From positions 69,240-133,239 of the forward strand of contig JAFVGA010000001.1 of NCBI GenBank assembly GCA_017475235.1: a stretch of DNA of 64,000 bases, in the 5' to 3' direction. Under the pieces are notes generated by a model. The model had not been told where the DNA came from and searched no databases. It saw nothing but the letters and a program-made list of their open reading frames with translations. This DNA comes from Eubacterium sp. (GTDB lineage Bacteria; Bacillota; Clostridia; Lachnospirales; Lachnospiraceae). Positions 12,001 through 17,469 of this stretch are shown one piece after another (position 1 is the stretch's first letter; the number at the start of each line of letters is the position of its first letter). The translations under genes and the position numbers were made by a program.

Positions 12001-13184
12001 TCTATGGTAGCAAATTAGTTACTATGCTCTTCGGTGATGATAGTGAAGAAGCATCAAGTACTTCTTCAGGCAATGCCGGAGGATATGAAGGAACTGTTAA
12101 TACTAATGGAGCTGATAGTTGGTTCTTAGAAACTCTTGCCGGATCAAGTGTATCTTCAGGATATAGAACTCCGGATAGACCAGACCATGGCGGTATTGAC
12201 TATGCTGCAGCAGAAGGAACACCTATTTACTGCCCTGTAGATGGTGTAGTTTGTTATGCTGAGTGGAATACTGGCGGTTATGGTTACCTTACTATTGTTC
12301 AAGATACTCATGGTTATTATCATATCTTCGGTCACCAGTGTCAACAGCCTCCAGTAAAAAATGGACAGGAAGTAGTACGTGGTGATTTAGTTGGTTATGT
12401 AGGTAATACAGGTGAATCATATGGTGCTCACTTACACTATCAGGTAAATAGACCTTCTGATATGTGGCACGCTGATGTGGATCCTAATAAGTATGACTAC
12501 TCCGACTATATAGAATCTGCAAGATTAAGATCTAATGCAACAAAAGTAGAAGAAGCATATAAGACGTATGGTGACGATTTTGTGGGACCAGTTACCACAG
12601 ATAAGATGCCATCGTCTGGTAAAGGTAAGAAAACTAATACTTTAACTCCTGGTCACGTAACAGTAACTAGAGATCAGCTTAAAGCTATTCAGGAAAAGAC
12701 TCTTACAGAATACGAGAAGAAAAAGAAAAGATCTGGAAAGGGTTCCCCGATTACTCCAGGCAATGCTAACAGTCTATATGATTATCCTACTATGGATTCT
12801 CAGACAGCAGCTAGAGCAAAAATGAACCCAACAGAGGCAAGAAAACATCAGGGTGGTCCATCTACTGTAAGCGAAGAAGCATTAGCTGCAATAGTGAAGC
12901 TTCTTGGTAATATCTCAGTAAATACATACAACCTTAATGAAGTCGTAGCTCTTCTGTCTAAACTTAGTATCAACACTGCTCAGACCGTTAACGGTACGGG
13001 TAAAACCAAATCGGCTAAAGGAACAGAACATGCTGATGATACTCAAGGAATAATAGAAGAGTTAGTTAAGACTCTTGCTAAAACAAATAGCATGAATATG
13101 CACGCTTTCAATTCTTTAAATTCTAAGATTGATGGTAGTAACTCGTCTGCTATGCAAGCAGTATACAGTATTGCCGGTCAATAA
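3..13184 (+). CDS. Giant tape-measure-like tail protein with C39, lysozyme-like and M23 domains (5' partial)
   Basis: The frame is open to the window edge, so the true start lies upstream; about 4,390 codons are present. Residues are counted from the TTG at position 6. A long charged, helical N-terminal half is followed by three Gly-rich hydrophobic blocks (about 1600-1790) and further hydrophobic stretches near 2700 and 3130-3150. Then come a papain-like C39-type domain (SGCGP, Cys3591; HYVLATG, His3680), a lysozyme-like segment beginning KHEGGGDY (Glu3763), and an M23 endopeptidase with complete zinc motifs: HGGID (His4061, Asp4065), HIFGH (His4110) and HLHYQ (His4142, His4144). Family knowledge: phage tape measures set tail length and often carry cell-wall hydrolases used at DNA entry. 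Context (next genes are tail/baseplate) fits. NAEAND occurs three times (residues 1460, 1574, 3351), possibly processing sites. The tape-measure role is inferred; the hydrolase domains are well supported. Confidence 0.85.
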   Translation, partial: DLFKTAYSDLKNYKTTYQRVMTQFKNSKVFVASKLALQSVKEDLKTGDFYNKARQDAFAAKYSGLDISEDDFDIADFGFDEDSDWDINDGDTLVSKVVSKSNKLSSILISDTIIKTSSAQIDTQKEIASMQYAQNIELTKSINRNIENLGMNLDNRFKDFATMAKVNSENAVKFYDAVGKSLNDIATDIKFLADVERKRQDPNFGQKEKTKKPGQNIEDIAPSGIVDLRAYGGKIKSNAKNMLNKYIPGMDMLFGDNNMLAMLAANPMQLVSEAAIKKILTRQNELMYNLDNFNQSLEGLFPAIIGRFNTLADKDEYSGGKKTWQLLGELFGIKNKYTTKIDTKQFNRGATSWDGISKKYLEEVIPFYLRKMTAALTGEREMIFDPENGRWTTVSGAVKSHAQQQFQRSQSAFSEFNSELNYFLKDTRFKRGADKRRLEEELPILYKVLYNMGDIDLKDKRGSELGVSEETLNIFRAAFEAMPNNIRMSIVSNINQQKKQASDQLKKSEELGDLLYKFAAEGIDINKYDHKNRTYKINGIDKDYDQYGDYKIKDNKSPIAMGLVRAKDKYDKSIFDYLKSIKDEFEYLRQEGMYVYGNIGNGGSGGGGNTRRRGGVVGGNGGRIFTHQQEEANKKLNFDYTGQKTSEEIARNAVLNRDESYERNVESMMNRDDAWKYQFVGDLSEDENVIHTRNTMYNTAKKREEKRKQDWLDERTKDSVFRDIFGLTQDRVYRKKFDQYSDKKFSEKFEHADTFGEKFFLVKDEVESWLDKPSAALNRAVLAADNHLYNILYKSSMQMVDDEGKPIEGFLDLLKFKTKETFDKAKDSITSWFGDARTKFQESPFGQWLEQLKENILGSQTGEGHRDKFFPALMDALKKNSEDVFNMYKEAFRKSALDSGIMNEDEDGNLTFKSQEQTDQERYDNYEREYRRHADAQSKIGKYDQAVVDKIRSMDSRTIELHSKRDKEFAKAVEDVRKADEAEAFFKEFNDRVNGYTGDQRTKYEGLRSTMNQYKQDLNADIMTAATNKVEKQRAANKASQRYDYISDEVKNLREIAENKDGIWSADQVKQAKKDLEDLLKEQDTALKEKEKAIEEARVYTEIQQRLHGPEREQLAVDAACSHISNMNDNILISSMERLNGILTTSNLTKEDLEQQKTHFKNLKTLYENECEDLWDAVDNARARLNSSTTEAEVEMLNNAIDNLMKRINVITHQIIPAIDANIKTLTEGGDLLKIDDITTFRSTATNNLDNYTIRKTGKSVAGIEKLSERSKMTLGQFDPEILNEFKEYMEREAMQKHMLQEFGDSSGQVDESKLNKKQLDAYHGYLSMKKRVEDFRSQIDTLNLTPEQKTEILSLLSTPHRTDFEQKKYDQTIANKFQEFKNLKEDETPTMARGGINRTGRAFRSIVSSGELINGRMVPPGGPYITTIPRNGVVINPNSESTIKRQAREEKAFARGLKLNAEANDGLEQLGTFSPVQTVLKENFEKLFQKLDVITGENAEDDVIDSRISDKFQKFISDPTRLQDAFENPLAFAMSTIISNAVPKVTRTINDRIIPWVDAKLRRNGGNDEDLAFNAEANDKLTDMVPQELKDFADAIGKNVGINGLAKGILGMGAGGILMGMPLLGAGIGVGSEIVKNNDSLNSTLFGTILAKDENGNVVRREYDGIISEAFQKAFPDAKAYGLTGSILGMLTPLGPLGGMLVGAGLGFAKNTEVVQEGLFGEDKLFSPKNREKMKKALPKMGLGAAVGALALGGPFGLLGGSLLGAGAGLVSSTDKFKDIMFGEDDGTGKREGGIVGQLKEQFLTPMKDFALSMVDQLKHTLLDDFLKPLVDLVPTITNEMHHFFSETLMRFPNWVKEKLEDGLLNPIGNLVRDKIINPAKTLVSGIFKGIFGIIKAPFKLVGKAASGIKGHFDRKAIRGGYSKMSAAERNDERRKHWASFGVRKGIRKILPFLGGGDKYEEFDEELEGLTNRSSTDQLEDLRNSILGNIGDSNAFRNALMANQKKTSAEISEKFKTTFSNGVANKIEKYVRKGDSDSLAKAAKLIREADTINGDRLSKEDADNLINKIKTNREERDNIETKMQAYMGTSDEDLAKLADMMGFKGIKNGKLTTKQKQKLAEMLDVEINSQNKKKKLMGDEAYAQYKDAMLNTTPANEALDEFTQNIVKTNKVFHDLLDFDNIVGERRQEKLESAEGYDNAREEKIAEYNRRIEAKSSDIAHANESLADLKKQLSETTDPVKREELENKIRQTENWKAEAQEALKEAEESKKPYLQARRKSETLKNYNASKMRNAEAMIHENDADFREKLLAKYFDPIAKTGYYDRDQLNTLEEKLTDELYDSHAQVLLKITKRRHIVEDLDEFFKVTDEKWLNRIERLGEYADINKNDIKKLQTLSDSDMRSLEDYLKTDPNIIRSNDVPKLRQLISTNRNRYEDADMKTTVRHNTHSVKGRIKNFVNDAGKGLLRGLGVTGKFFFDAEAKDNDKRDRLMADIRKLGRDYEDDPRFRNIIKKPEVMDAMSTGELEDYRNLLKSYITRKNRSTESPSDTAQTTQSEPIPMGEPIPTNAFADMLLSPLFATGKALTGLSNLIAKRQAKRAAKRRKLQAKINLDAQPATFAEKALEVIAENTGATAEAVDDVVQQQEEAMTPPAKGSKEEADAKMEEEKKYSFLDRMKGFFHRGDDDDDNEKKPSLFSRIKNGIAKFLGKALFGISVFGGIPILVGFTRKYVIPFFKEKVGPWLIGTKTEDGTYEGGVLSPLANSVSTMWGNFKNWVVETGWPAVKNGLRDIATEAVTLWKDGIETSIEFAVGKVLPTAMEMLARYLPTIIWHGIKGLGSALKDLFGKDDISSNETKIDTSLSEAYNNTYGSGNTTSKSDLVRGLTDAAHDKQMSRGLVGQTAAITAQNKNYEAYQEVNSNEEEKAARSQFAAEKLDLENNESYQSIKDSAVNEAYADSRSGMSMKEQGGRMLARSIVTGGKEVVLLGKGISLTGKLASKIPLAGKLLGGGLKALGGGVQGIGKVGGTIKALGKGTATVESLASGVAKNQARSAAAARKAAAKSNSKLATKICNKIKDALTKLMGNPKVAEKTTELGAKSSGKLATLMGKISNKLVPILSKFPVQQLAKILGKIAVVVMIVTLVADFISGWDNAATILGIVGKSDELLVMERLLAALSQVIANQLLFGFVPAKTVADWILEMDEFVKFGGESEQEMVDDIKKRRDEAEAAIEAYNIENGTSFEGVEEINLAVNTTKLQKAHNKVTETVEKMDKSALGGYKQYEELRKKADAGSKWAKVQLAVNGFTYGIAGLQSFGALNDYKRYEKIYAKEHADELAGLLTDEESTPPEEVATNAEANDKLKAFGKGASKVLKYATPFGVIDDLIGEGKNIASDLKKLSARNKSIRTKIAQGKISIASKDYWKIVLGSDSDNSYASSLFRLSEYMERVIKAPVLAIQNVIDSVVTSETGVNSDGTTASTTAVKSSDNITSTSSSSTTTKTAKKTGLKTTVALGASLVSGLVKGLFGKGVSGTGKQYFHGLKHKYAIPPTPLTDDDASFIKSQYSGGGHLYQRDYNDRFNIAGDTSAQSIADSGCGPVVASELLSRYGKNYDVHEAARAALKYKEKDGGTFPEYFHDYLGKKGIRTSNINSPSEVKRRIKSGESVILMGQSGTGKTPFGFANPHYVLATGMSNGNIIIQDPEDPQGNALYNANDTINDSIYAIGTSGMGRRTRFGGGKRLSGRGPSLTSKQMSTLYSILHEITLKHEGGGDYTVVCGNDNGSVSFGSIGFHATLAKQVLQQIAQRVTDPKDKATLERFATRSETEIFNNSDCDTLQSLLTKYSDISKDVQDSVAYALLEENNMSHPLKMYKAGRLNNPLSMLVPADIYNTGFHNGWAEDYGWKSTADGTAEIDQVTNQMVSKSWWANSGSQYTQAWLNRIRDTAEIVKGIDLDTYQPGSIVSGYTGLNGSPSGVSGSTSSSSSKSSGILGLFKNYAMAAFKKLYGSKLVTMLFGDDSEEASSTSSGNAGGYEGTVNTNGADSWFLETLAGSSVSSGYRTPDRPDHGGIDYAAAEGTPIYCPVDGVVCYAEWNTGGYGYLTIVQDTHGYYHIFGHQCQQPPVKNGQEVVRGDLVGYVGNTGESYGAHLHYQVNRPSDMWHADVDPNKYDYSDYIESARLRSNATKVEEAYKTYGDDFVGPVTTDKMPSSGKGKKTNTLTPGHVTVTRDQLKAIQEKTLTEYEKKKKRSGKGSPITPGNANSLYDYPTMDSQTAARAKMNPTEARKHQGGPSTVSEEALAAIVKLLGNISVNTYNLNEVVALLSKLSINTAQTVNGTGKTKSAKGTEHADDTQGIIEELVKTLAKTNSMNMHAFNSLNSKIDGSNSSAMQAVYSIAGQ

Positions 13185-13191
13185 TAATTTA

Positions 13192-13226
13192 GAGTGGGAG
13201 AGTAATCTCCCACTCATTTTTTATTT
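13192..13226 (+). terminator. Intrinsic terminator after the tape-measure gene
   Basis: GAGTGGGAG (13192-13200) pairs with CTCCCACTC (13207-13215) across a six-base loop and is followed by ATTTTTTATTT. It lies 8 nt past the TAA of the tape-measure gene and before the late-type promoter of the next gene, so transcription appears to be reset here. Confidence 0.85.
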
Positions 13227-13232
13227 AAGCCA

Positions 13233-13244
13233 AACATTTCGATA
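13233..13244 (+). promoter_or_regulatory. Late-type promoter AACA-N6-TA
   Basis: AACA, six bases (TTTCGA), TA, then an AAAGGAGGGG ribosome binding site; the TA is 28 nt before the ATG at 13272. The extended match AAACAT-N4-ATAATA is shared with the sites at 17450, 21572, 22047 and 45313. It resembles the late promoter consensus I recall for phage AR9. Function is inferred. Confidence 0.6.
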
Positions 13245-13271
13245 ATATTAATCTCAAAGGAGGGGTTTATA

Positions 13272-15389
13272 ATGGGTGCCGCTGAATCTGTATTATCGGT
13301 AGCGAACTCTTTTGCTGATGGCTCCAATAGTGGAGGCCAAAAATTCTGGTCTTTTCTTGGGTTTTCATCTAGAATAGAATGGTGTGCGGCTTTCGTATCC
13401 TACTGCGGTATAAATGCGGGAGTTGCTAATTTTCCTAAACTTACACGAGTGACTCTTTTTGTTGAAGCATTTACTGGCAGAAATGAGTACTTTGATAAAT
13501 CTAAAATTGATACAAATCCTCCTGTTGCGGGAAGTTTAATTATATTTGACAATTGTGATCATATAGGATTTGCTGCTTCAGTACGAGGAAAAACCGTAGT
13601 AACTAAAGAAGGAAACTATAGTGATGCAGTAGGTAGCAGAACTATCTCTGATATATCTGCCGCAGGCAATGGTATTCAGGGTTGGATTAATCCAAATTAC
13701 GATGCTCTTGTTGGTGATGGTGTTCTTGTAGATGGAGGAAATGCTGAAGAAGAAAGTACTTCGGTATTTAATGAAGATGAATTAGGATACGTTCCCGATT
13801 TAGATTTATATCTTAGATTAGGATATGGAGGAGAAAGTCTTTCTTCTAATTATCAAGTTACAATTTCAGATAATGATATGGCTCAAATTAAAAAGGTTGG
13901 TAGTTTAAGAGGTATAATGGGTATGCCTCCACAATTCCTGCCTACAACAGATTTGAGAGTTATGTTTGCTGAATCTCCAGATGGTTCGTATAATGTAAAC
14001 GAAGCTTTAACGACTAACTATTTAGGATACGACTTTACAAGTTCTATTATAGGAAAACTTCCTATTGTGTATTTGACTCCATGTGAACCTGTATTCTTAC
14101 CTAATATGGCTTCAAAGAAAGCTATTGATGAAGTGCTGACGGAGACTGTTAGAGCTTTAGCTGGTGCATCCACAGAGATCCTCGGAAATCTATTACAAGA
14201 TTATTCCGGAAAAATCTATTCTACTAAAACAGCCTATCCGGAATACTTTAAGTATGTCAATCCTATGTGCAGAAATATGGCAATGTTTCTTAAGCTTAAT
14301 GGTGAGGATAGCCCATATAAAGATTTAAAGAAGACTATGGATCCATATACTTATAACTGGGGCAGAAACTATGAAGATGCCGATGAGTATGCTAAGATTC
14401 TGGATAATATAGCAGACGCTGAAGAGTCCAATAATAATGAAGGACGACAGAAGTATACTACTCAATCTGATGTAAACTGGTTCCAAAAGTTAGTTCACTA
14501 CAGAGCAGCTATTCCTTTCTATGCTAACTTAGAACCTTCAGTTCAGGAAGAAATGTCTAATGAAACTACACAGTCTACATTATCAAGTAGTATCAATAGT
14601 TTTTCTGATCAAGCAAGAGAATTACAGTATATCTTAGGTTTAACTACATCTCAGGTAGGATTAAACTTCGATAAACTTAAAGATACTCTTGGTGATAGCA
14701 AAGAAGCCTTAGATAATTTCATTAAAGCTCTCCCTATAGGAAAGAACTTATTCTCTACTCTTACGGATAGTTTCAATACGGTTATCTCTGGTGGTAAGAT
14801 TATATTCCCGGAAATATGGTCTGATTCGGACTTCTCTCGTACTTATAATATAACAATGAAGTTCATATCACCATCTCCAGATAACTATTCTATTTGGAAA
14901 TATATTCTGGTTCCATTAGCTCATATCTGGGGATTAGTTTGTCCGAGACAAGCAGACAAGAACGGCTATTCGGCTCCATTCTTAGTTAGAGCTTTCTGTA
15001 AAGGCTTATTCAATATAGACATGGGTATCATCACTTCATGCTCTATTACTAAGGGTAAAGAAAATACATGGAATAAAGATGGTCTTCCAACGGTAGTAGA
15101 AGTATCATTGTCTATTAAAGATCTCTATAAGGTTATGTCTATCACAAGCATGGATAGTATCAAGTTTGATATGATGAATAATATAGCTGAGATGGATTTC
15201 TTAGCTAATGCTTGTGGTATAAACTACAACGTTCCTGATGCTGCAAGATACGCTCAGATGTTTATCGACCTTAGAGTTAGAGATAGAGTTATTGATATTC
15301 CTGCTAATATACTCAATCAGGTTACTAATAAAGTAACTAACTCATTTGAAGCGATTCGTAGTGGTTTAAAGAATATTCGTGGTATATAA
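13272..15389 (+). CDS. CHAP-domain tail/baseplate protein
   Basis: 705 residues. The N-terminal 130 or so form a CHAP amidase/endopeptidase domain with catalytic Cys38 (EWCAAF), His97 (CDHIGF) and a following EGNYSD block. The rest is an all-virion-type domain: the segment from about residue 510 to 630 (GGKIIFPEIW, FISPSPDNYSIWKY, SPFLVR-like SAPFLVRAF, NKDGLP) resembles a tail/baseplate protein family I know from large Bacillus and Listeria myophages. The likely role is a cell-wall-cutting component of the baseplate or tail tip, cooperating with the hydrolases of the preceding gene. The start follows an AAAGGAGGGG site. It has its own late-type promoter and a strong terminator, so it is probably monocistronic. 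CHAP call strong; exact baseplate position unknown. Confidence 0.75.
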   Translation: MGAAESVLSVANSFADGSNSGGQKFWSFLGFSSRIEWCAAFVSYCGINAGVANFPKLTRVTLFVEAFTGRNEYFDKSKIDTNPPVAGSLIIFDNCDHIGFAASVRGKTVVTKEGNYSDAVGSRTISDISAAGNGIQGWINPNYDALVGDGVLVDGGNAEEESTSVFNEDELGYVPDLDLYLRLGYGGESLSSNYQVTISDNDMAQIKKVGSLRGIMGMPPQFLPTTDLRVMFAESPDGSYNVNEALTTNYLGYDFTSSIIGKLPIVYLTPCEPVFLPNMASKKAIDEVLTETVRALAGASTEILGNLLQDYSGKIYSTKTAYPEYFKYVNPMCRNMAMFLKLNGEDSPYKDLKKTMDPYTYNWGRNYEDADEYAKILDNIADAEESNNNEGRQKYTTQSDVNWFQKLVHYRAAIPFYANLEPSVQEEMSNETTQSTLSSSINSFSDQARELQYILGLTTSQVGLNFDKLKDTLGDSKEALDNFIKALPIGKNLFSTLTDSFNTVISGGKIIFPEIWSDSDFSRTYNITMKFISPSPDNYSIWKYILVPLAHIWGLVCPRQADKNGYSAPFLVRAFCKGLFNIDMGIITSCSITKGKENTWNKDGLPTVVEVSLSIKDLYKVMSITSMDSIKFDMMNNIAEMDFLANACGINYNVPDAARYAQMFIDLRVRDRVIDIPANILNQVTNKVTNSFEAIRSGLKNIRGI

Positions 15390-15404
15390 TACAAACATAA
15401 AAAC

Positions 15405-15440
15405 ATCAAGTAAGGGACTATCCCTTACTTGATATTTTTT
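15405..15440 (+). terminator. Strong intrinsic terminator
   Basis: A 13-bp perfect stem (15405-15417 with 15421-15433) with a 3-nt loop is followed by ATTTTTT. It ends the CHAP/tail gene; the RusA gene begins only 16 nt further on, so that gene may depend on read-through. Confidence 0.9.
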
Positions 15441-15455
15441 CTAGGAGGTAATATA

Positions 15456-16163
15456 ATGAACAAGTATAAGAAAAAGCAAATTGAGTATATGAACTCGTTT
15501 GGGGATATTCCCATAAACTACAATGATAGATTACTTTGGATGATCGATAAGTATAAAATCAACCAAGCAACAGCTGATCAAATTATAGCTCAGAGAGATG
15601 ACATGCTTAAAACTTTATCTTACAATTTTTATAAAGTTGTTCTTTATGAAAGACCAGAAGGAGCAAAGCGTCCAAGATTTAGATTTTGTAAGGCTAATGT
15701 AGCTAAAGGAGCTGCTAATGGTTTTATCCATGTATACTCTCCTGATGCCGCCGCAGGATTTAAACAGATGAGGCAGTTGGTTACTTCTAATGAAATATAT
15801 TATATAGACCAATTAATCCATACTCCATGTATAGTTACGTTCAATGCCTACTTTAAGACTCCATCTTATTTCAATAAGAAAGAAGTATTCTTAGCGGAGA
15901 TAGGAATTGAGAATCCTTGGACTAAACCTGACTTTGATAATATAGCTAAGAAGTATTCTGATATGTATAACTCTAATGTATGGATAGATGATGCTCTTAC
16001 TATATCCGGAACAGTAAATAAATTCTATTCTATTTTACCAAGAGTAGAAATAGACTTGAGATTCCTTAATATGCTCCAGAATAAGCATCAGTATGATAGT
16101 ATAGTAAGTAGAGTTGAAAATCCTGATTCTGTAAAATATTACACATTCAATGGAGACATATAA
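15456..16163 (+). CDS. RusA-family Holliday junction resolvase
   Basis: 235 residues from the ATG at 15456, chosen because AGGAGGT sits 7 nt upstream; a longer in-frame start lies inside the preceding terminator. The RusA core is clear: KPDFDNIAKKYSDM (Asp159, Asp161) followed by VWIDDAL (Asp178, Asp179), the acidic residues that bind metal in this family of dimeric junction-cutting nucleases. The N-terminal 60 residues and a C-terminal extension of about 45 residues make it longer than E. coli RusA (120 aa). In phages these enzymes resolve branched DNA before packaging or during recombination. No clear promoter motif is seen between the upstream terminator and this gene. It is an isolated DNA-metabolism gene among tail genes. 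Confidence 0.88.
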   Translation: MNKYKKKQIEYMNSFGDIPINYNDRLLWMIDKYKINQATADQIIAQRDDMLKTLSYNFYKVVLYERPEGAKRPRFRFCKANVAKGAANGFIHVYSPDAAAGFKQMRQLVTSNEIYYIDQLIHTPCIVTFNAYFKTPSYFNKKEVFLAEIGIENPWTKPDFDNIAKKYSDMYNSNVWIDDALTISGTVNKFYSILPRVEIDLRFLNMLQNKHQYDSIVSRVENPDSVKYYTFNGDI

Positions 16164-16449
16164 CTTTTAAGTAATGCATAGTTTCTTCCCTATAATACTA
16201 TGCATTTAATCATTCTCTCAATCCTTTTGTTTTCATATTTTGAAAGTGCTGACAAAACTTGTTCCTGCGGTGGGGTAACCGCAGGAACTCCTCTCTGCTA
16301 AAATGATATAACTATATAAGTAAAGGCACGAACAGCAGTTAATATTTTAAAGGATAATGTGCCTTGTTCCTCACTTGCCTGAATCAATAAAGTTCATAAC
16401 ATTATTTAACAACAAAGATCCCCGTAGCGTAATGCTACGGGGAATCTTT
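16164..16449. other. Intergenic region between convergent genes with several hairpins
   Basis: No gene is seen here. It holds AATGCATAGT/ACTATGCATT (16173-16206), a perfect 10-bp hairpin GTTCCTGCGG/CCGCAGGAAC (16261-16288) and a long-range AAGGCAC/GTGCCTT pair (16323-16365), then the bidirectional terminator at 16414. The middle hairpins lack adjacent T-tracts, so they may belong to an untranslated RNA; no promoter motif of either phage class is convincing. Confidence 0.5.
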
Positions 16450-16452
16450 TTA
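16414..16452. terminator. Bidirectional terminator between convergent genes
   Basis: GATCCCCGTAGC pairs with GCTACGGGGAATC around a GTAAT loop. TTTTTATT follows on the plus strand and TTTGTTGTT on the minus strand. It serves the minus-strand gene ending at 16450 and would block plus-strand read-through from RusA. Confidence 0.85.
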
Positions 16453-17424
16453 TTCGATATTAGCGATGTCAAACATCTGCTTAGCAAGGAATTCTTCCGG
16501 ATTGGTTTCGATCTTAGTAGTATTAAGCATTTCGAGGAATGAATACATAACCTCACAATGCTCTCTGATACTATCTGTATCGAGTTCTGTTTCGCTTACC
16601 ATGAATGATTCACTGAGAGCCTTATTCTTATATACACTCTTAGAGAATCCTAAAACCATAGCTTCGAATACAGGGGTATATGTTTTATTAGTAATAACCT
16701 TAGACTTCATAACAGCCTTCTTCTCATAGTAATCTACGAGATTTGAACCTTCCTTGAGGAACTTAACTGTATCACTTGTGTCCTTAAGAATGCTCTTAAG
16801 CTCAGTCTTATCACGATTATAAGAATCGATGAAGTTCTGAGCAGCATCCATTACACGGTTACGAATAGTGAATGTGAGTTCATCGGCATTTACAGCATCG
16901 ATATCATCATAGAAAGCCTTCTTGTCTGGAGCTTCGATCTTGAATACATCATCAGAATCGATCTTGTCCTTGTCACACTGTTCACACTTTTCTTTAGCTT
17001 TTTCCATAACGATATCAGCATACTTATCACAAACGAGATTAACTTCTGCAAGGAACTGTGAAGTTGCAGCAAATGTTCTTCTCATTTCCTTTGCATCTCT
17101 CTGATCAAAATAAGCCTTAGTAAGAGATTCTACGACAGCTCTCTTAGTCTTTCTATCCTTTTCGTTGATGAAATTAAGAGTGTTCATTGTAAGCTGTGTA
17201 AAGTATTCTGTAAGGAAAGTTCTGTAAGCTGTATCTCCAAGCTTAGCAAGTTTTTCATTTCTTACTCCGAGCTTATTTCTTGCATCAGCCAGTCTTACTA
17301 CTTCTCTACGCTTTTCAGCTTCTTGTATTTCACGCTCTTGGGCTTCTTTGGCTTCATTGAATGCTTGTCTACGCTTCTTATATTCTTCATATGAGAGCGC
17401 AGCATTTAAATCATTAATAGTCAT
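16450..17424 (-). CDS. Unknown helical protein, likely virion-associated
   Basis: 324 residues, not recognised. Residues 10-60 are a highly charged coiled-coil-like stretch (EYKKRRQAFNEAKEAQ and following, rich in E/K/R); the remainder is predicted mostly helical by eye, with one CEQCDK pair of cysteines near residue 150. The ATG follows AAAGGAGG. A late-type AACA-N6-TA motif lies 26 nt upstream of the start, the same spacing as before tail and head genes, so late expression is likely. It follows the baseplate-wedge-like gene on the same strand with a 45-nt gap. A chaperone, scaffold or minor structural role would fit, but nothing in the sequence decides. Confidence 0.7.
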   Translation of the reverse strand: MTINDLNAALSYEEYKKRRQAFNEAKEAQEREIQEAEKRREVVRLADARNKLGVRNEKLAKLGDTAYRTFLTEYFTQLTMNTLNFINEKDRKTKRAVVESLTKAYFDQRDAKEMRRTFAATSQFLAEVNLVCDKYADIVMEKAKEKCEQCDKDKIDSDDVFKIEAPDKKAFYDDIDAVNADELTFTIRNRVMDAAQNFIDSYNRDKTELKSILKDTSDTVKFLKEGSNLVDYYEKKAVMKSKVITNKTYTPVFEAMVLGFSKSVYKNKALSESFMVSETELDTDSIREHCEVMYSFLEMLNTTKIETNPEEFLAKQMFDIANIE

Positions 17425-17449
17425 ATACTACTAACCTCCTTTATTATTT

Positions 17450-17461
17450 TATACAAATGTT
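17450..17461 (-). promoter_or_regulatory. Late-type promoter AACA-N6-TA
   Basis: On the minus strand the sequence reads GAAACATTTGTATAAAA; AACA-TTTGTA-TA ends 26 nt before the ATG at 17424. Same extended motif and spacing as the site before 22084. Inferred function. Confidence 0.6.
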
Positions 17462-17469
17462 TCGGTATA

